Made by a program: the position numbers and the translations under genes. From Prostheceraeus crozeri (Eukaryota; Platyhelminthes; Polycladida; Euryleptidae), in assembly GCA_907163375.1 (NCBI GenBank), contig CAJQUW010003470.1, positions 62,001 to 126,000 on the forward strand: a stretch of 64,000 nt of DNA. The letters run 5' to 3'. Positions 22,219 to 34,802 of this stretch are shown piece after piece. The notes below the pieces were generated by a model. That model was not told the DNA's origin. It saw only the letters and a list, made by a program, of their open reading frames with translations, and did no database searches. Position 1 is the stretch's first letter. Each line of letters begins with the position of its first letter.

Positions 22219-23079
22219 AAGGCTGACACTTCCCACAGACAAAAATACGGACTTGATGACTTATTGTTTTTCCGAATTTGATAATGGTATACATGTATAT
22301 TAGCGGTAAATATAGGGGAAACGTTTTGGGGCAAAATTGCATTTTATCGTCTATTTGTGCGGCGATATCCATACGAAATGCTACTCGATTGAAGTTGGCA
22401 CACCCATGCCCTCTTTATTCCAGACAACGTGTTCTAGACGCATCCGTATACATCGGCTTTCCTTTTTTCAAGATGGGTGTAAATATAATACTGCTTTCTT
22501 CAACTCAGTGGGCAGTTGACCATCAGTTCAATGACACGCGAAAGTTTCAGGTACGACCTTGCTCCCTTTATAACTTACGTGCCATCTCCTGGACTATGCT
22601 GACAAATAAATCATTGTTGGCCTCAAATTGCCAATATGATTTATGAACTACATTAAAAAAATCCATTCAAAAGGTACAAAAAACAATGACAAATGTATGT
22701 CCTGTGAAAAATGCGTGTAAAAGAAAGTTTAAAGGCATCTTTCTTATTTTAGCGCTAGTCACACTGGTGTTTATCAAATTGCCGAAAACAATTTGGTGGT
22801 CGTGTTTCGACCAAAATTTCCTAAAAGGCACATTTCATGAAAAATCACAGAATTGCTGATGACTTGCATATTGATTGCAGCATGGGTACTAAAAGAGATG
22901 CTCCTCAGGAGCAACCCTACAATACCTGCATTACATTCCGACGCAAAAATACATGCGCTCATAACTATTGATTACCAATCGTATTTTATCATGGCATTCC
23001 GAATCTTTTATCATAAATTTGTGGTTCAATTCGATGTGTCAAGTAGCTGGCAAGAGTTGCACTAATTTTTGACCAAATA
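22219..23079. other. No gene recognised
   Basis: Contains a 122-codon open frame at 22278-22646 (plus) without similarity that I recognise and with an irregular composition. No transposon end was seen. Confidence 0.4.
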
Positions 23080-24629
23080 TTAGGTTTTTTTTATTTTTTT
23101 AATTATTTGTCTATTAATTGTCAATTTATGTTTCTTATTTTGATTCTATAATGGCCCACACGCTGGCTCTATAAGAAAGTATACTAAACTACTTTACACA
23201 CTTACAATGTTATCCTCTTTTAATTTGATTAAGCTAATGACAAGTAACAGCAACTAACCGTTTTATAATTTCTATAAATTTAATAACCATTCAAATGTCA
23301 CATTATTACATATGCAAGTTAGTAACAACTTTTATCATCCAAAAACATATTTCTTCTGAAATGTTAATTAACAAGTCACCATTATTATCAATTATATTCT
23401 GGCACTTGGAATTCAGCATTTCGAATTCGTGTTCAACGATCTCCCTTGTCATTGTAGCCATGTTGACTGCTAGAAATCCATACAGATCATCTACTGTATT
23501 GAGAACTGTTCTAGAGCGCCTCATCTCAAGCATAGGAAAAATAGTTCTATCACAAAGGTTGGCATCGGGTGAGTAAGGTGACTGTTTGAGCGTTGTGATA
23601 TTTTTTCTTCTGAGTTTCTTTAGAGACATGAGGTCCAGCATTTTCTACAAATTGATTTTCTTTCTTGGATTAATTCATACGTATTGAATGATAAGAATGC
23701 CTCACTTAAAAAGTCACAATAAACAGTCGAATTTACAGTAATACCATCAAGGATTTTGAAGTAGGACAGACCATTGAAATTGAGAGCCATCAACACCAAG
23801 AACTTTTTATCGGATATGGTGCTTTTGGGAATTTGTTGTCGGTCACCATCACGAAGAACCCATGATAAACGTGTTTTTGAATTTCCCAAAGGTCTAGCGC
23901 AAGACCATTTTTCATCTGTTATTACCATGAATCGCATGATGTTTCATTAAATACTCGAATACTGATAATAATAAATACTCTATATTTTTTTTCGAAGCAT
24001 CTCTTCACAAAACATGATACGCTTTTGTTTATTTTATCGATATAATTCATATATCGGTAAAAAATGTGGCACCCATTTGTCAGATTTTGAGACGAAGCCG
24101 AGATCTTCAACGATAATACGATGCGCCGTGTCTTTTAATAAGCTATATCTTGCAGCTAGTTCTCGTATGGTTATCTTACCATTAAGTTCTTCGATATCAT
24201 TTTTATCAGTTCTTTGTGTGTTTTTCTTCTATCAGATTTTGCTCGTCCGCTACCTTATTTTCTTAAGAAATCCTCACGATCACCTTCGGCGTATTCTTTT
24301 GCAATAGCCTAAACTCTATGAAGAATTATTACGTTGCCCCAAGCAACTGTTGTGATATTGTGCATTTCTGTACACTTCATTCCATTGCGTCGTAGTGATT
24401 CAATAAGTAAATTACAGTCTCCAGTCTCCATCTTTGCTGGAGTTGACCTTCACCCTCATTGTGATTTGACAATCAAACCAAAAACATCAATTCTCTAGCT
24501 GTTTTTGTATTCTATGCGAATAAACTTGATTATCCTAGCAATACTTACATATCATTGCACTATGAAACATAAAAATATATTCAAAATTAATTTTGAAATA
24601 AAAACGCCGTTTTTTCTGCGACAACCCAA
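23080..24629 (-). mobile_element. Mariner-like element
   Basis: The right end, read inward on the minus strand, starts TTGGGTTGTCGCAGAAAAAA and is followed outside by TA (24630-24631). A worn candidate left end starts TTAGGTTTTTTTTATT at 23080 after TA at 23078-23079. TTRGGTTG followed by an A/T run is like mariner ends. The left limit is tentative. Confidence 0.6.
23300..24440 (-). pseudogene. Mariner-like transposase, broken
   Basis: Minus-strand transposase remains in at least four blocks. The start region near 24440-24110 holds a helix-turn-helix (IRELAARYSLLKDTAHRII). The block at 23937-23620 contains ITDEKWSC with the first catalytic Asp, then GDRQQIPKSTISDKKF and ALNFNGLSYFKILDG. The block at 23641-23306 carries TTLKQSPYSPDANLCD, the site of the third catalytic Asp. 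Between the last two a frameshift interrupts the ENAGPH motif, where the second catalytic Asp appears as Glu. The spacing to the third Asp is also shorter than the usual 34 residues, pointing to an internal deletion. It is not active. Confidence 0.8.
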
Positions 24630-24689
24630 TATGTGAGCGCAGTTTTAAAGACAAGTTAACACAAAAGTTCAATCATCGGACAATCTCCA

Positions 24690-25695
24690 CGCAGTACGGA
24701 TAAGTGGATAATCTAGCTCTCCTGACGGCGAATGGTAGTTGGTCCCATGTTGAAAACACCCTCAACGAGGATGTGTAATTGCTGCACGACTACTTGACTA
24801 CGTCGCGCTTGAAAATGAGCACTGAAAAAAGTTACGACTGCCTTCCATCTGAACAACAACGATAGCAAACATAAGCTAACAATAACTGCGAATGGATCCG
24901 TACTACCGAACACCGAACATCCCTACTTATTTGTGTGTGACCCTCGATCGCACACTAACCTATACAATGCACCTCCAGAAGACACAAAGGAAGATAAGTT
25001 CGAGAAATGGATTACTACCATCGCTGGTGAGCAGCAGCTGGGGAACATGTCCTTCGACGTTGCGAACAGGCGCTCTAGCACTAGTGTACAGTACGGCCGA
25101 GTACGCATCTCCAGTATGGTGTCGCAGTGCTCACACGAGGATCATCGACTCAACGCTCAACGAGACAATGAGGATCATCATAGGCTGTCTGCGCCCGACC
25201 GAAGCGATCTTCCTCCCGGTCCTCTCGGGTATTGCGCCACCCGAAATTCGGTGAGAGTCGCATGTCATGAGTCTCGCAACAAAAGCCAAGCCAAACCAAC
25301 ATCACCTCCTCCATCATCGTATCACCAACTCAGCAGCTTAAATCACGATGGCCTTTCTCATCGTCCCGCCTCCTCCGCGACGGTTTTGACATTTTGAAGA
25401 TGTGGAATAAACAAGTCAACGACAGTCCCCTTTTTCTAAAGTTTGCCTGCCCAGCTCCAAATCAATCGCTGCTACCCGGAGCCGACCTCCCTCGAAAGCA
25501 ATGGGTCTGACTGAACCGACTCCGCTCCAACACCCTCGCGAGGCTGCAACCCTCCACCGATGGAGTTTTCGACAGTGCGCCTCCTGTGCATGTGGTCATC
25601 CAGCTCAAACAATGGACCACATAATCTCACAATGCTGAGTCCACGGATCTTCTGGTGACCCGCGCCTCCTTCGTGATCCTGATATTGGCTTGAGA
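24690..25695 (+). pseudogene. 5'-truncated LINE (Jockey/CR1-like), RT C-terminus
   Basis: The reading begins after the RT catalytic motif (LALLTANGSWSHVENT) and passes through LHDYLTT, TLDRTLTYTMHLQKTQ and GALALVYSTAEYASPVWCRSAHT (to about 25130), then RIIIGCLRPTEAIFLPVLSGIAPPEIR at 25250. A frame break follows; near 25590-25650 a Cys/His segment, CACGHPAQTMDHIISQC, is the kind found at the very end of this LINE group. So the copy keeps its 3' third only. A second copy of the same segment lies at 36.1-36.9 kb. Confidence 0.85.
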
Positions 25696-25756
25696 AATTG
25701 CCTATAAGAGCTAAAATTGAACTTTAAATTTGTGTGTTTGGCAAACGAATATACAT

Positions 25757-25825
25757 TGTGATGGATTGTGTGTTAATTTCTATGACTTTAATTGACCGTG
25801 TTTTTCTTTTTAAATCTAAATTGGT
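25757..25825 (+). repeat. Left LTR of the BEL/Pao element
   Basis: Begins TGTGATGGATTGTG and shares TTAATTTCT, TGACTTTAATTGACC and ATCTAAATTGG with the right copy. The 3' border is uncertain because the copies diverge after ATCTAAATTGG. Confidence 0.7.
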
Positions 25826-28800
25826 TGCTGTTGTCCACGTAAGGAATGTAAAATCAGCTGTTCGACAATCCAAATCGATTTTAACGTCGCAAATCCGAAC
25901 GGTAGAACATCCGACGGGAAGCTAAGAGCCTCTTACCTCTTGACTGGGCCTCAAGTCATTATTTCCTCTATCCATTCCTCACATCTAGTTGGTGCCGCGA
26001 ACCAACTAGGTGGTACGATTTTGAACCTCGTAGAAGACGAAAATCTAGCTGAGTGTGAAATCGAAGAACAAGAGAGATTGACCTGGACTCCCTTCGACTT
26101 GAAACTGCACCGAGTGACACTTCTACCTCTTCATCGAATTCTGGGATAGAAGGCCTGCCTAGGATATGTCGCCCGACCTTTAGTGGTGACTATCTATCCT
26201 AGCGACCTTTCTATGACCAATTTAACGCCACTGTGCATAACAGGAATATTCCAGGCGTGCAAAAGTTTACGTATCTAATGTCTGCACTCCGTGTAGAGGC
26301 TTGCGATGCAATCCGCGGCATTCCATGTACGTCAGAGAACTATCCATCAGTGTTGAAAATGCTCAAAGATCGATTCGGTGATCCCTCTCTGTTAATCAGC
26401 TTGTATGCAGACCGCCTAGTGAAACTTATTTCGGTTAAAGACAATGACATTTCTTCCTTCCGAAATATGATAACAAACTTCGAATCACACTTCAGAGAAA
26501 TTACTCAATTAATTGATTGAAAGTGCTGACTACCTCTACAACTGCTGCTACCTCCACTTCTGTGCATGGACTTCTCCTTGCTCCCCTTCTGACCGGTAAG
26601 CCGCCTTCTACGATGAGTCAGCTTGAATGGACCCGACGCTCCAGGTCTCCCAAAGAGAAGCTCGACTTGAACAAACTGCTTGTAGGTTGCTGCCAAGCTA
26701 ATATCAGTGCCGACCATCTGCAGTCCAACTCGCACTCTGCCTCGTGATAAGCTCATTGAAATTCAGAAGCGATTTCCGCAGATCCAGTTCGCCGATTATA
26801 CAAACGAAGATCCCGCTATTGATATTCTCCTAGGTATGGATGCCATTCCTCAAATACGTTTATGCAAAGACCGTGTTCTAACCCATGAACGGTTGCCTCC
26901 CACACCGTCAATATTTGGCTATGTAATTGGTGGTACGATTGCATCTACTTGTCCTAACAATTCTCTTATCTCCATCGTCAAGAGTCTACGAGCTTCCTCC
27001 TCCCTTGATGACGATTCTAAGCTCTGGGAGCTTGAATGTATCGGGATCGAATCTCCTCCATTACCTGACAGTGAATCATACAGAATCATACAGTGAGACC
27101 TTCGAAGATTACCTCAAGCTTGGAATTTTAGAACCAGCCTCCGAAGATGGTGGAAATTTCATCGCATCACGCTGTTTACCAAAACGGAAAACAGAGGATC
27201 GTTTATTACGCCTCCGCGAAGCCATGGAAAGGTCCGTCTCTCAACGACTGTCTTCAACGGACGTCAAATCTCCTATCTGACTTGGCCGCCATCCTCCTCC
27301 GGGGGTTTCGTTGCCATCGATACCCCCTAGTGACAGATGTGGAGAAGACTTTCTTGATGATAAGCGTCAGACTGAGGATCGAATTTACTTGAAGATTGTG
27401 TGGTTCGATAAACTTAACCGCAAACAAGTGAGCCAATTCGCACGCGTTCCTTTTGGTCTTTAATGAGGAACTTACCTCCTACTCGAAGTTCTCCGAGTTC
27501 ATCTGACTACGCCACCCGATTCTTCAATGTGAAGCTTCGCAATGACCTCTACATGGACGATGTCGTCTCTGGAGACGATACTGTGCCTAATGTCACTCAG
27601 TTTAAAGAATTCGCCCAATCCAATTCGCTGAATCAGGAATGAATCTTCAGAAGTTCCTGTCAACCACTAACTTAATGAAGACATGGACATATGAGCCACA
27701 TCCAAACTCTCGCAAAGTGCTTGGCCTTTATTGGACTCCATCTACTGACAGCTTATCCATCTCCTTGCGCCTATCACCTGCGACTACTCGTCGTCAAGCA
27801 ACCTCCGCAGTAGCTCAACTATTCGATTCACTTGGTTTAGCGTCGCCGAGGAAACAGGCCTCGAATATTTTTGCAGTCTTTGGAGATCGTGCGACGATTG
27901 GGATGCGCCTCTCTCTCCTCAAAGGATCAAGAAGAAAACAACTGTCTTCAAGAAGATTCGATTGACAGTGCGATTTGTGCGCCCCGCCACGTGCCACTCA
28001 GCTCAGACTCATAACTCCACATCTACGCTGATGCCTCTAAGATGGCCTCCGCTACCTGCGTTTATCTGAAAACATATGATAGTGCTTTCCTCCTATATTC
28101 GCGAGCTCGAGTTGCTCCTCTGAAGCCTTGCTTGACTCCTCCTCGTCTCGAGCTGATGGCTTCACTTTTGGCTGCTCGAGGGCTGCGTTTTGTCAAGGAA
28201 AGTCAGCCATTATCGTCACTTCGTGCTCAGTTGTGCTCCGATTCTATGATCCGCAAGCCATCTTCAGACGTGCTTGTTCGAAACAGGGTGAAGGAGATCC
28301 TGACCATTACCAGCCCGCACGATTGGAGTCACGTCTCAGGAGAACTCAATCCAGCCGATTTGCCCAGCCGTGGAATGAACGCCATCGATCTTCCTACCTC
28401 CCACACATGATTTAATAGTCCGTTGTACCATCAAGATTGTCCTCAACTATCTTCAACAATCACCGTTCGAGATGAGTCGTCCCCGACAACCACTAATTCG
28501 GTTGAAAATATGTTTCCTATATACAGATATGGTTCCTTGCGCAAAGCAGTTCGAGTTGCCGCGTGGGTCAAACGATTCATTGTAAACATCTCAACCGCCC
28601 AAAAACAAACTGGTTATCTTTCAGCGACAGAAGAAGACAATGGAATGACAATTCTCCTTCGCGATTGTCTAAGGTCGCATGGCTGGCGAGAATACTCTGC
28701 TCTCACAGGGGGAGCTGTCGTCCCAAACAATTCTCCCATCTTCGACGGGCGACCGGAATTGGACACAGAAAGGAATTATCTTCTGCAACCCCCGATATGG

Positions 28801-29015
28801 TGAGCCTCCACTGCCTTGGCTACTTCTACCCTCAACATTAGCCCGCCTGATTGTTTTTGATTTTCATCACAAACTTTACCAGATGGGCGTCAGTTCTACC
28901 ATCAATGACGTGGATCTCTTCTGCTGGACTCGTCGATGCCGACAATTTGTGAAGATAACTACTTCTTCGTGTACGAGTGTGGTTCTGATTAACTTCCGTT
29001 AATCAAGAGGGAGGA

Positions 29016-29110
29016 TGTGATGGATTGTGTTTGTTAATTTCTGTGACTTTAATTGACCTTAACTTTTTTGTCTGCTTTGTCTGAAGCTACGTGTGTTTCT
29101 CTTTACATCT
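29016..29110 (+). repeat. Right LTR of the BEL/Pao element
   Basis: Begins TGTGATGGATTGTG directly after a purine-rich tract and carries an extra segment relative to the left copy before ATCTAAATTGG. Its 3' limit is not resolved. Confidence 0.7.
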
Positions 29111-29196
29111 AAATTGGGTACATCTAAATGTCAGACAAACCATTTTGTCGATTGCACGCGCATGGAAGGCACTATTGTTTGACGGATGCGAAGGTC

Positions 29197-29456
29197 TATA
29201 ACCTCAACACTTTCGAACTTCAAATCTATTGTTTGTGATATAATCGGTTCTGCTGACGAAATTTAGCAATTCCGAATGCGTTTTGATAACTACAACATGC
29301 TGAACTCAGAAATGTTCCCAGATTGACGTTAATATCTAGGTGGTTGGTCTGTCAAAACTCAAAGTCGCGCGATTTCCAGGAGAATTCTTGTGACAATTTA
29401 TCCGCTTTTAAAACGAGAGACGTGCGTGGAAAGTTCCATAGGCTGCAATGTTACCC
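29197..29456 (+). repeat. Diverged direct repeat, copy A
   Basis: Shares about 250 bases with 29760-30002 at roughly 70% by eye. Anchors include CCTCAACACTTTCG, GGAATGCG/CGAATGCG, GCGCGATTT and CCATAGGCTGCAATGTTA. No coding; family unknown. Confidence 0.75.
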
Positions 29457-29759
29457 TGGAATCCGCACGACCATGCTAATGTCTTCGATGGACACAGCTT
29501 CCCAATTATCTCTGTTGGCCATTGTTTCAAGGAAAGGGGATAGTGAACTGTGAAGGCAAAACATTCTCTCCATGATGGACGCCATGAGCGCCATCAATTT
29601 CTGCATACTGTGGGGATCAGTTTTCTGTATGGATCACCAAAATCTGACCACTGAGGCTGAGAACGAGGTCAAAATGTAAATTGGTGATAATAACTGACTT
29701 CAGTCACTGTCGTTAGCAAGCACATTAGCTACAACATTGATTGATTTATACGAACTTCG

Positions 29760-30002
29760 AGAACATCAACACTTTGGAAATCAAAGATGTTCTTCCATAT
29801 TGAATCGGTTCTACTTGACGAAAATTAACATTTCGGAATGCGTTTTAGTCACCACATCATGCTGAACTTAGAAATGTTCTCAGTTTGACATGATGTTAAA
29901 GATCGCTGGTCGATCAAAAACGAAAATTGCGCGATTTACTCGCGGCTAAATGAAAACGCCCGACACGTGTGAAAAACTCCATAGGCTGTAATGTTAAACG
30001 TC
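29760..30002 (+). repeat. Diverged direct repeat, copy B
   Basis: Same orientation as copy A, starting 563 bases later: ACATCAACACTTTGG, GGAATGCGTTTTAG, TTGCGCGATTTAC, CCATAGGCTGTAATGTTA. About 300 unrelated bases lie between the copies. Confidence 0.75.
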
Positions 30003-32970
30003 CGCGCTGCAAAAAGTCTCATGTGTGAAATAGCCTTTACTGCCGTTTTGTTGGGCGTCTAAGACATTGGGATGCTGATCCTATTTCCATCTGCATGGGG
30101 TAAGAGAACATTTTAAGCGGACTACGCATGTCAAATGCATGAAGACCTCACAACAGAGCTTTACAAAATTACCTCGGATCTCTCTTGAAAAGATATGGAA
30201 TTTGATTGTCATTTCATATATAGAATTAACTTCCTTTGTAAAAACTAAGGAGACAATGCAGCGATTTCCCCTGCTACTGTAGAACATTCTAAGAGAGAAC
30301 GCGATTAAGTTGTGCAAAATTCCCATTATTCCCGTTTTAGAAACTGCAGGTTCTGTCAAATTATCATCCGCAATGAATTCAATTGCAAACAAGAACCGTA
30401 GCTATAATGCCCCAAATATGAGTACATTTTCAACGATGTCGGCAGACTTACGTATTTATCGATAGTTGACAATCTTGGATACTGCATGCTTGTATAAATT
30501 CAACCTGTCAAACGACACGCACGCCTATTGTTATGGGCTTTGACATATTAACTACAATATAAACTGCATTGCAACATTCTATGCTCGAATCAATATGTTT
30601 CAATACTATTCGGTAACAATATCCAAAAAATAATTTTCATTTTGTGTGGAGTGGAACATCTCTTCTATGTAAACTGCCAGGAGGAGTTTGTCCCACGGGA
30701 TCACAAAGCTAACTTTTCCTCCCGCAATTAACTTTTCCTGTGTAAAAAATCATAGAAGTGCATAAACAAGCTATGATTAGCCAGAGACTACCAAGATATC
30801 GATACAGTCCCTGGATTACCTCATTCATACATTTCGCGGTATACTCTTCAATTTCAGAATGAACAGTACACATCTATAGATCACAAAATGAAAAGCTATA
30901 TTCTTTCGTGAGGAAATAAACGTTTTCTCCCTTAGTTATCTGTCCATCCCTCGCTGCGCTGGGGCTGTCCAACATAGCTGCGAGAGGAAAAGTTGATATT
31001 TCCCCTCTTAAGAAAATAGCCATTTCCATAATTATTGCATCTCCAGTAAAATTCTAGGGAAATCCTTAATATGCGTCCACATTACATTGAGAGTTAGTAA
31101 ACGATCAAAAAAAAGTTCATTATAAAAAATCTATCTCTAAGTTGAACTCTATAAATCTTAACTTCTGCACATTACAACACTGCAACTGCATTCAGTTTCA
31201 TTTTCAAACTATTGGAAAGTCAGATTAACAAAATAATGATCTACAAATCTGCAACTAACTCAAAAGTGTCCAATAAGCAGCATGATTTCACACGTGGTAC
31301 GATGATAGCAGAAAAAAATTGCGTATTAACTATTAAGTAGTAAATCAGATTTATCTAAATCGTACGACTTACGTGCATAATAGGACGACAAACGCGCACA
31401 TTTAGCAGCCGAAGCTGTGATGAAATTGTGGAGAATTTAATTCTTTCTCCTTCCCATAATCTTCCACGAACTCCTGTTCTTTATGAGCAGTCTCATATTA
31501 CATCTTGCACTGCTCCCTTGATGAGATCAGTTCGCTAATCAATGTCTTTTTCATTAAGTTTTCTATTTTTCCTGAGTCACTGTTTCTGAAACACATGCTG
31601 ATATTTTAACTTTAAAATATATTCTTCATGATGAGGTCATTCTCAATCGCGGAAGGTGCGCTCAGTAACGATTGAGTATTTCAACATGATAATCACAAAT
31701 TTCGTGTAATTTGAAGACGAGAACTATCTCTAAAGGAGCTGATGATGTTATGAATAACACGCATGTCACAAATCCTAATTCCTAACACAAGAAGGAGCCA
31801 TATTACTCTAAAAAACTAGTGAATTTTAGTAAAATTATTGAAAAATAGTTATGTAGAAGAAATTACTTTAAATAACAGCAGGCATCCTATCTTTCAAGCT
31901 CGTTGACTCGTAATAATATGACTCTATACTAATGTGTTCACTTTTTAATTTTAGAACAAGTGGAAATCACAAGACTAGAACCATTCTTTCAGAAATTCAG
32001 TTAATTAGCCAATATTTCCAAAACTGTTCTATCACAAGTGATAAAAATCATAACTCTCATTTTGCTACACGTTGGTAATTCGCATGCAAACGTAGGTCAC
32101 ATCATGTTCTTTAGACATTCTAAAATGATACAATGTCGTATTTCCTTTGCCGCGGCGTCTATTACAATCGCCCACTTTTCAGTGTGATGTTTATATATTA
32201 GATGGCGAATATTTAAAATTTAGGTGGTGCGATTTTCCATCTGTGATATTTTCCTAAATGAATGACAACAATAATTACAGGAATATGACCTTCACATTTA
32301 TGTGAGAAGGGCTTAAAACTCATCCAGCATGCTTCTTGCTGCATTGCCGACAAGGTGTGGTGATTTCAACACTGACTGAACACGGTATGAGGCTAAATTT
32401 TTGGAATTATCGGCATGTGTATTGTGTGGTTTACTTCCCATGGTCACCTGCAGGCGGGGTTCACACTAAACTTGAGCATGATAACTCGGTGCTCGACCGT
32501 ACAGTATAGTAACAGCCAAGTACCATTAGTAACATTAAAACCATAGTAATCAAGCCACCATTAGCAGCATACAACTTGTAGTCTACATAGGTTACTTATT
32601 AGAAAAGGTGTTGCGCCATCTCTTCTAACATAAATCGTCCCCATACAAAGCATGATACAAAATCAGATGAAGAGTGCGTGACTGAGCGTGGCGCTTTTAT
32701 TACGCGATTTAGATGGGAATGGTCGTTTTTGTTCGACACGCTTTAAGATATACTCGCATATTTTGCATTTATTCGAATTAACTTCAGCACATTACCATGC
32801 CTGTAGGCTTTCTTGTCCCTCTTTCTATCAATAATGTAAGCATATTCATTACAAATGAGCAGAAGTTTATCTTTTGATGCTTTTTCCATCTTATCAAATC
32901 ATGAAGGCGAACTGATGAATATTGCAATTATGTTATCGAAAACATTCCACTCAAGAACAGATTTTCCTAT
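30003..32970. other. No gene recognised
   Basis: AT-rich. A 103-codon frame at 30081-30392 (minus) matches nothing known. A loose inverted pair built on AACTTTTCCTC-CGCA lies at about 30725 and 30990, perhaps a worn MITE. Confidence 0.4.
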
Positions 32971-32974
32971 CTGA

Positions 32975-33189
32975 TTAAGATGTCCTCATCATAAACCTCT
33001 TCGCAAAGTATCAAGATTGCATTGGTCAGCAAAAGTGGTCTGGGAAAGCTGATTCCGAAGCTGGATAGTGCGAACAAAATAGCTTTCCGAGCGACTTACA
33101 GTACGTGCGCGTTCTAAGCTCACATGATAGCATGTGACTGCATTGGCTCTGTGCTTGCTTCTGGAGAAGATCCTAGGTAATAATGACAA
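32975..33189 (-). pseudogene. LINE 3' fragment (last 65 codons of an RT ORF)
   Basis: The minus-strand reading HRANAVTCYHVSLERARTVSRSESYFVRTIQLRNQLSQTTF followed by NLDTLRRGL is the conserved C-terminal tail of a LINE RT polyprotein, where relatives end NLDTFKRRVNRFL. No other part of the element is left. It belongs to the same broad family as the fragment at 62.7-63.4 kb, whose tail reads FPLTTFSNQYNLDTFKRRVNRFL. Confidence 0.75.
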
Positions 33190-34802
33190 AAGATACTATC
33201 AGTACAGGCCAGCAAATATTACACTATCAATTTACCTAAAGTATTGTGCCAGTGAGTTCATGTTAAACATCACTGTATGAATTCATAATGCCTATGTTTG
33301 AAATTTGCTCATGAAGTCACTAACACAAAATATAAAAGCTGCATTACAAAGTCATCAAATAGTAAGCCTACATGTATACAATACTCGCATGCCAGTACAG
33401 TAGAAATGACTGAAAATTTGTCAATACACTAAACTTCATGCTCCTAAGAAGTTAGTGAACCATTACCAAGTTACATGTTATTCATTACCGAATCAATCGG
33501 CTTGCAGATGATACTTCAGGCACGTTACGCTAATTCTTTCAGTCTTTAATTTCAACTTGGATCTGGGTCCGCGGGTCTCGGGTCAACTTTGAGTCTGGGT
33601 GCAAGATTTTGATCCAATTATCATCTCTAGCTCAAATAGCATTTAGCCTATACATTTTCATATAATAAGCAGAGATCTGCAAGATGATTGATACATTATC
33701 TGTGTTATAAAATCATTGCTGTGACCTGCATAACGTATGACTGATCATCTGAGTTTGTATTTGATAAGATCATTACATACTCACTCAATTTAAATTTCAT
33801 GAAATTTTGACATTATGATAGTCTTCAAAACTGACGTCAAAATTCTTAAAATCAGATACACTATGCACTAGATGGGAACCAGCCAAACAAAAATCCAGGT
33901 CAGCTGTCGGTATCCATCTCTGCCTTGAAATGCTACGAATTCGGTTCGATAAGGTGAAAGATATAGACAAGTGTAAATATGCATGATGAACTTGTACTTA
34001 CTAATGACAGTTTTGAGCGGATAGCCTTTCCAGGGACTTGTCGGATATACTCGTATGGGGAAAGTAATACCTGAAAGCAAACACAATAGAATGTTATTAC
34101 ATAAGACTCAGCGGTAATATATCATGATTATACCGTATGTGCACAAGAATGAACAGTTCGATATTTAGCAAACGGAAATATATTCACGTTTTAATCGGTA
34201 GCGCATTCCTACAGACATCAATCCGAGGATTCTCCTTTCCTCGCATTGTCATATCAAACAGGACACAATTTTTTTGACGAATATCCTTTTTCATAATAAT
34301 AGATTTATCGCAAGTTGTTTTATCGTAGATTGTCAAGTGTGGCCCACGTCCTCTTCCAGAAAATTTGAAGAATCATTTCATTTTAGACATCTGCAGAGTT
34401 ATGCTGAAAATTGATTTTATTTTCCAATTATATATTTCAAGTCTAAATTGTAAATTTGGATTTCATATTGATGATTTCATTTACTATGATTGATTACAGC
34501 ATTGGTAGAAGCTGTTGTTGAAACCTTTAATACCCTGATTGAACACTTCGACAAACGATTCCAAGATTTCCAGCACTTTGAGAAAAGCTTCAATATAATC
34601 AATGTTCCGCAGACGGTAACTATATAAGAAGCAGATGAAGCTCTACAACTTGAATTGTGTGACTTATGAAGTCATCAGTTTTTGCTAACTAAAACTACTC
34701 TGCCAATTAATCAAGCTTGACTTAAGTCTGACTGAAAATACTTCACCTCAAACCCTGAGGCTATTGACTGATGTCTATGCCTTCGCATTCATCATGGAGC
34801 TC
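33190..34802. other. No gene recognised
   Basis: AT-rich apart from a small GC-richer patch at about 33560-33600 with repeated GGGTCT/GGGT words. No open frame of note. Confidence 0.45.

Larger units (their letters stand above)
25757..29110 (+). mobile_element. BEL/Pao LTR retrotransposon, broken and internally shortened
   Basis: A fossil retroelement about 3.4 kb long, half the usual length. Parts in order on the plus strand: left LTR, a gag-like region of the Pao type (about 26200-26520, VQKFTYLMSALRVEA), protease-associated region (about 26710-27090), reverse transcriptase (about 27100-27480), RNase H and downstream pol sequence (27640-28400) and integrase-side sequence to about 29000, a purine-rich tract at 29004-29015, and the right LTR. 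It is broken, with at least half a dozen breaks and missing blocks, and is clearly old, though both LTR starts are still easy to align. Confidence 0.85.

Noticed and set aside
30725-31000. Loose inverted pair AACTTTTCCTC as a MITE
   Set aside because: The match is short and gapped, and no duplication or terminal signature was found.
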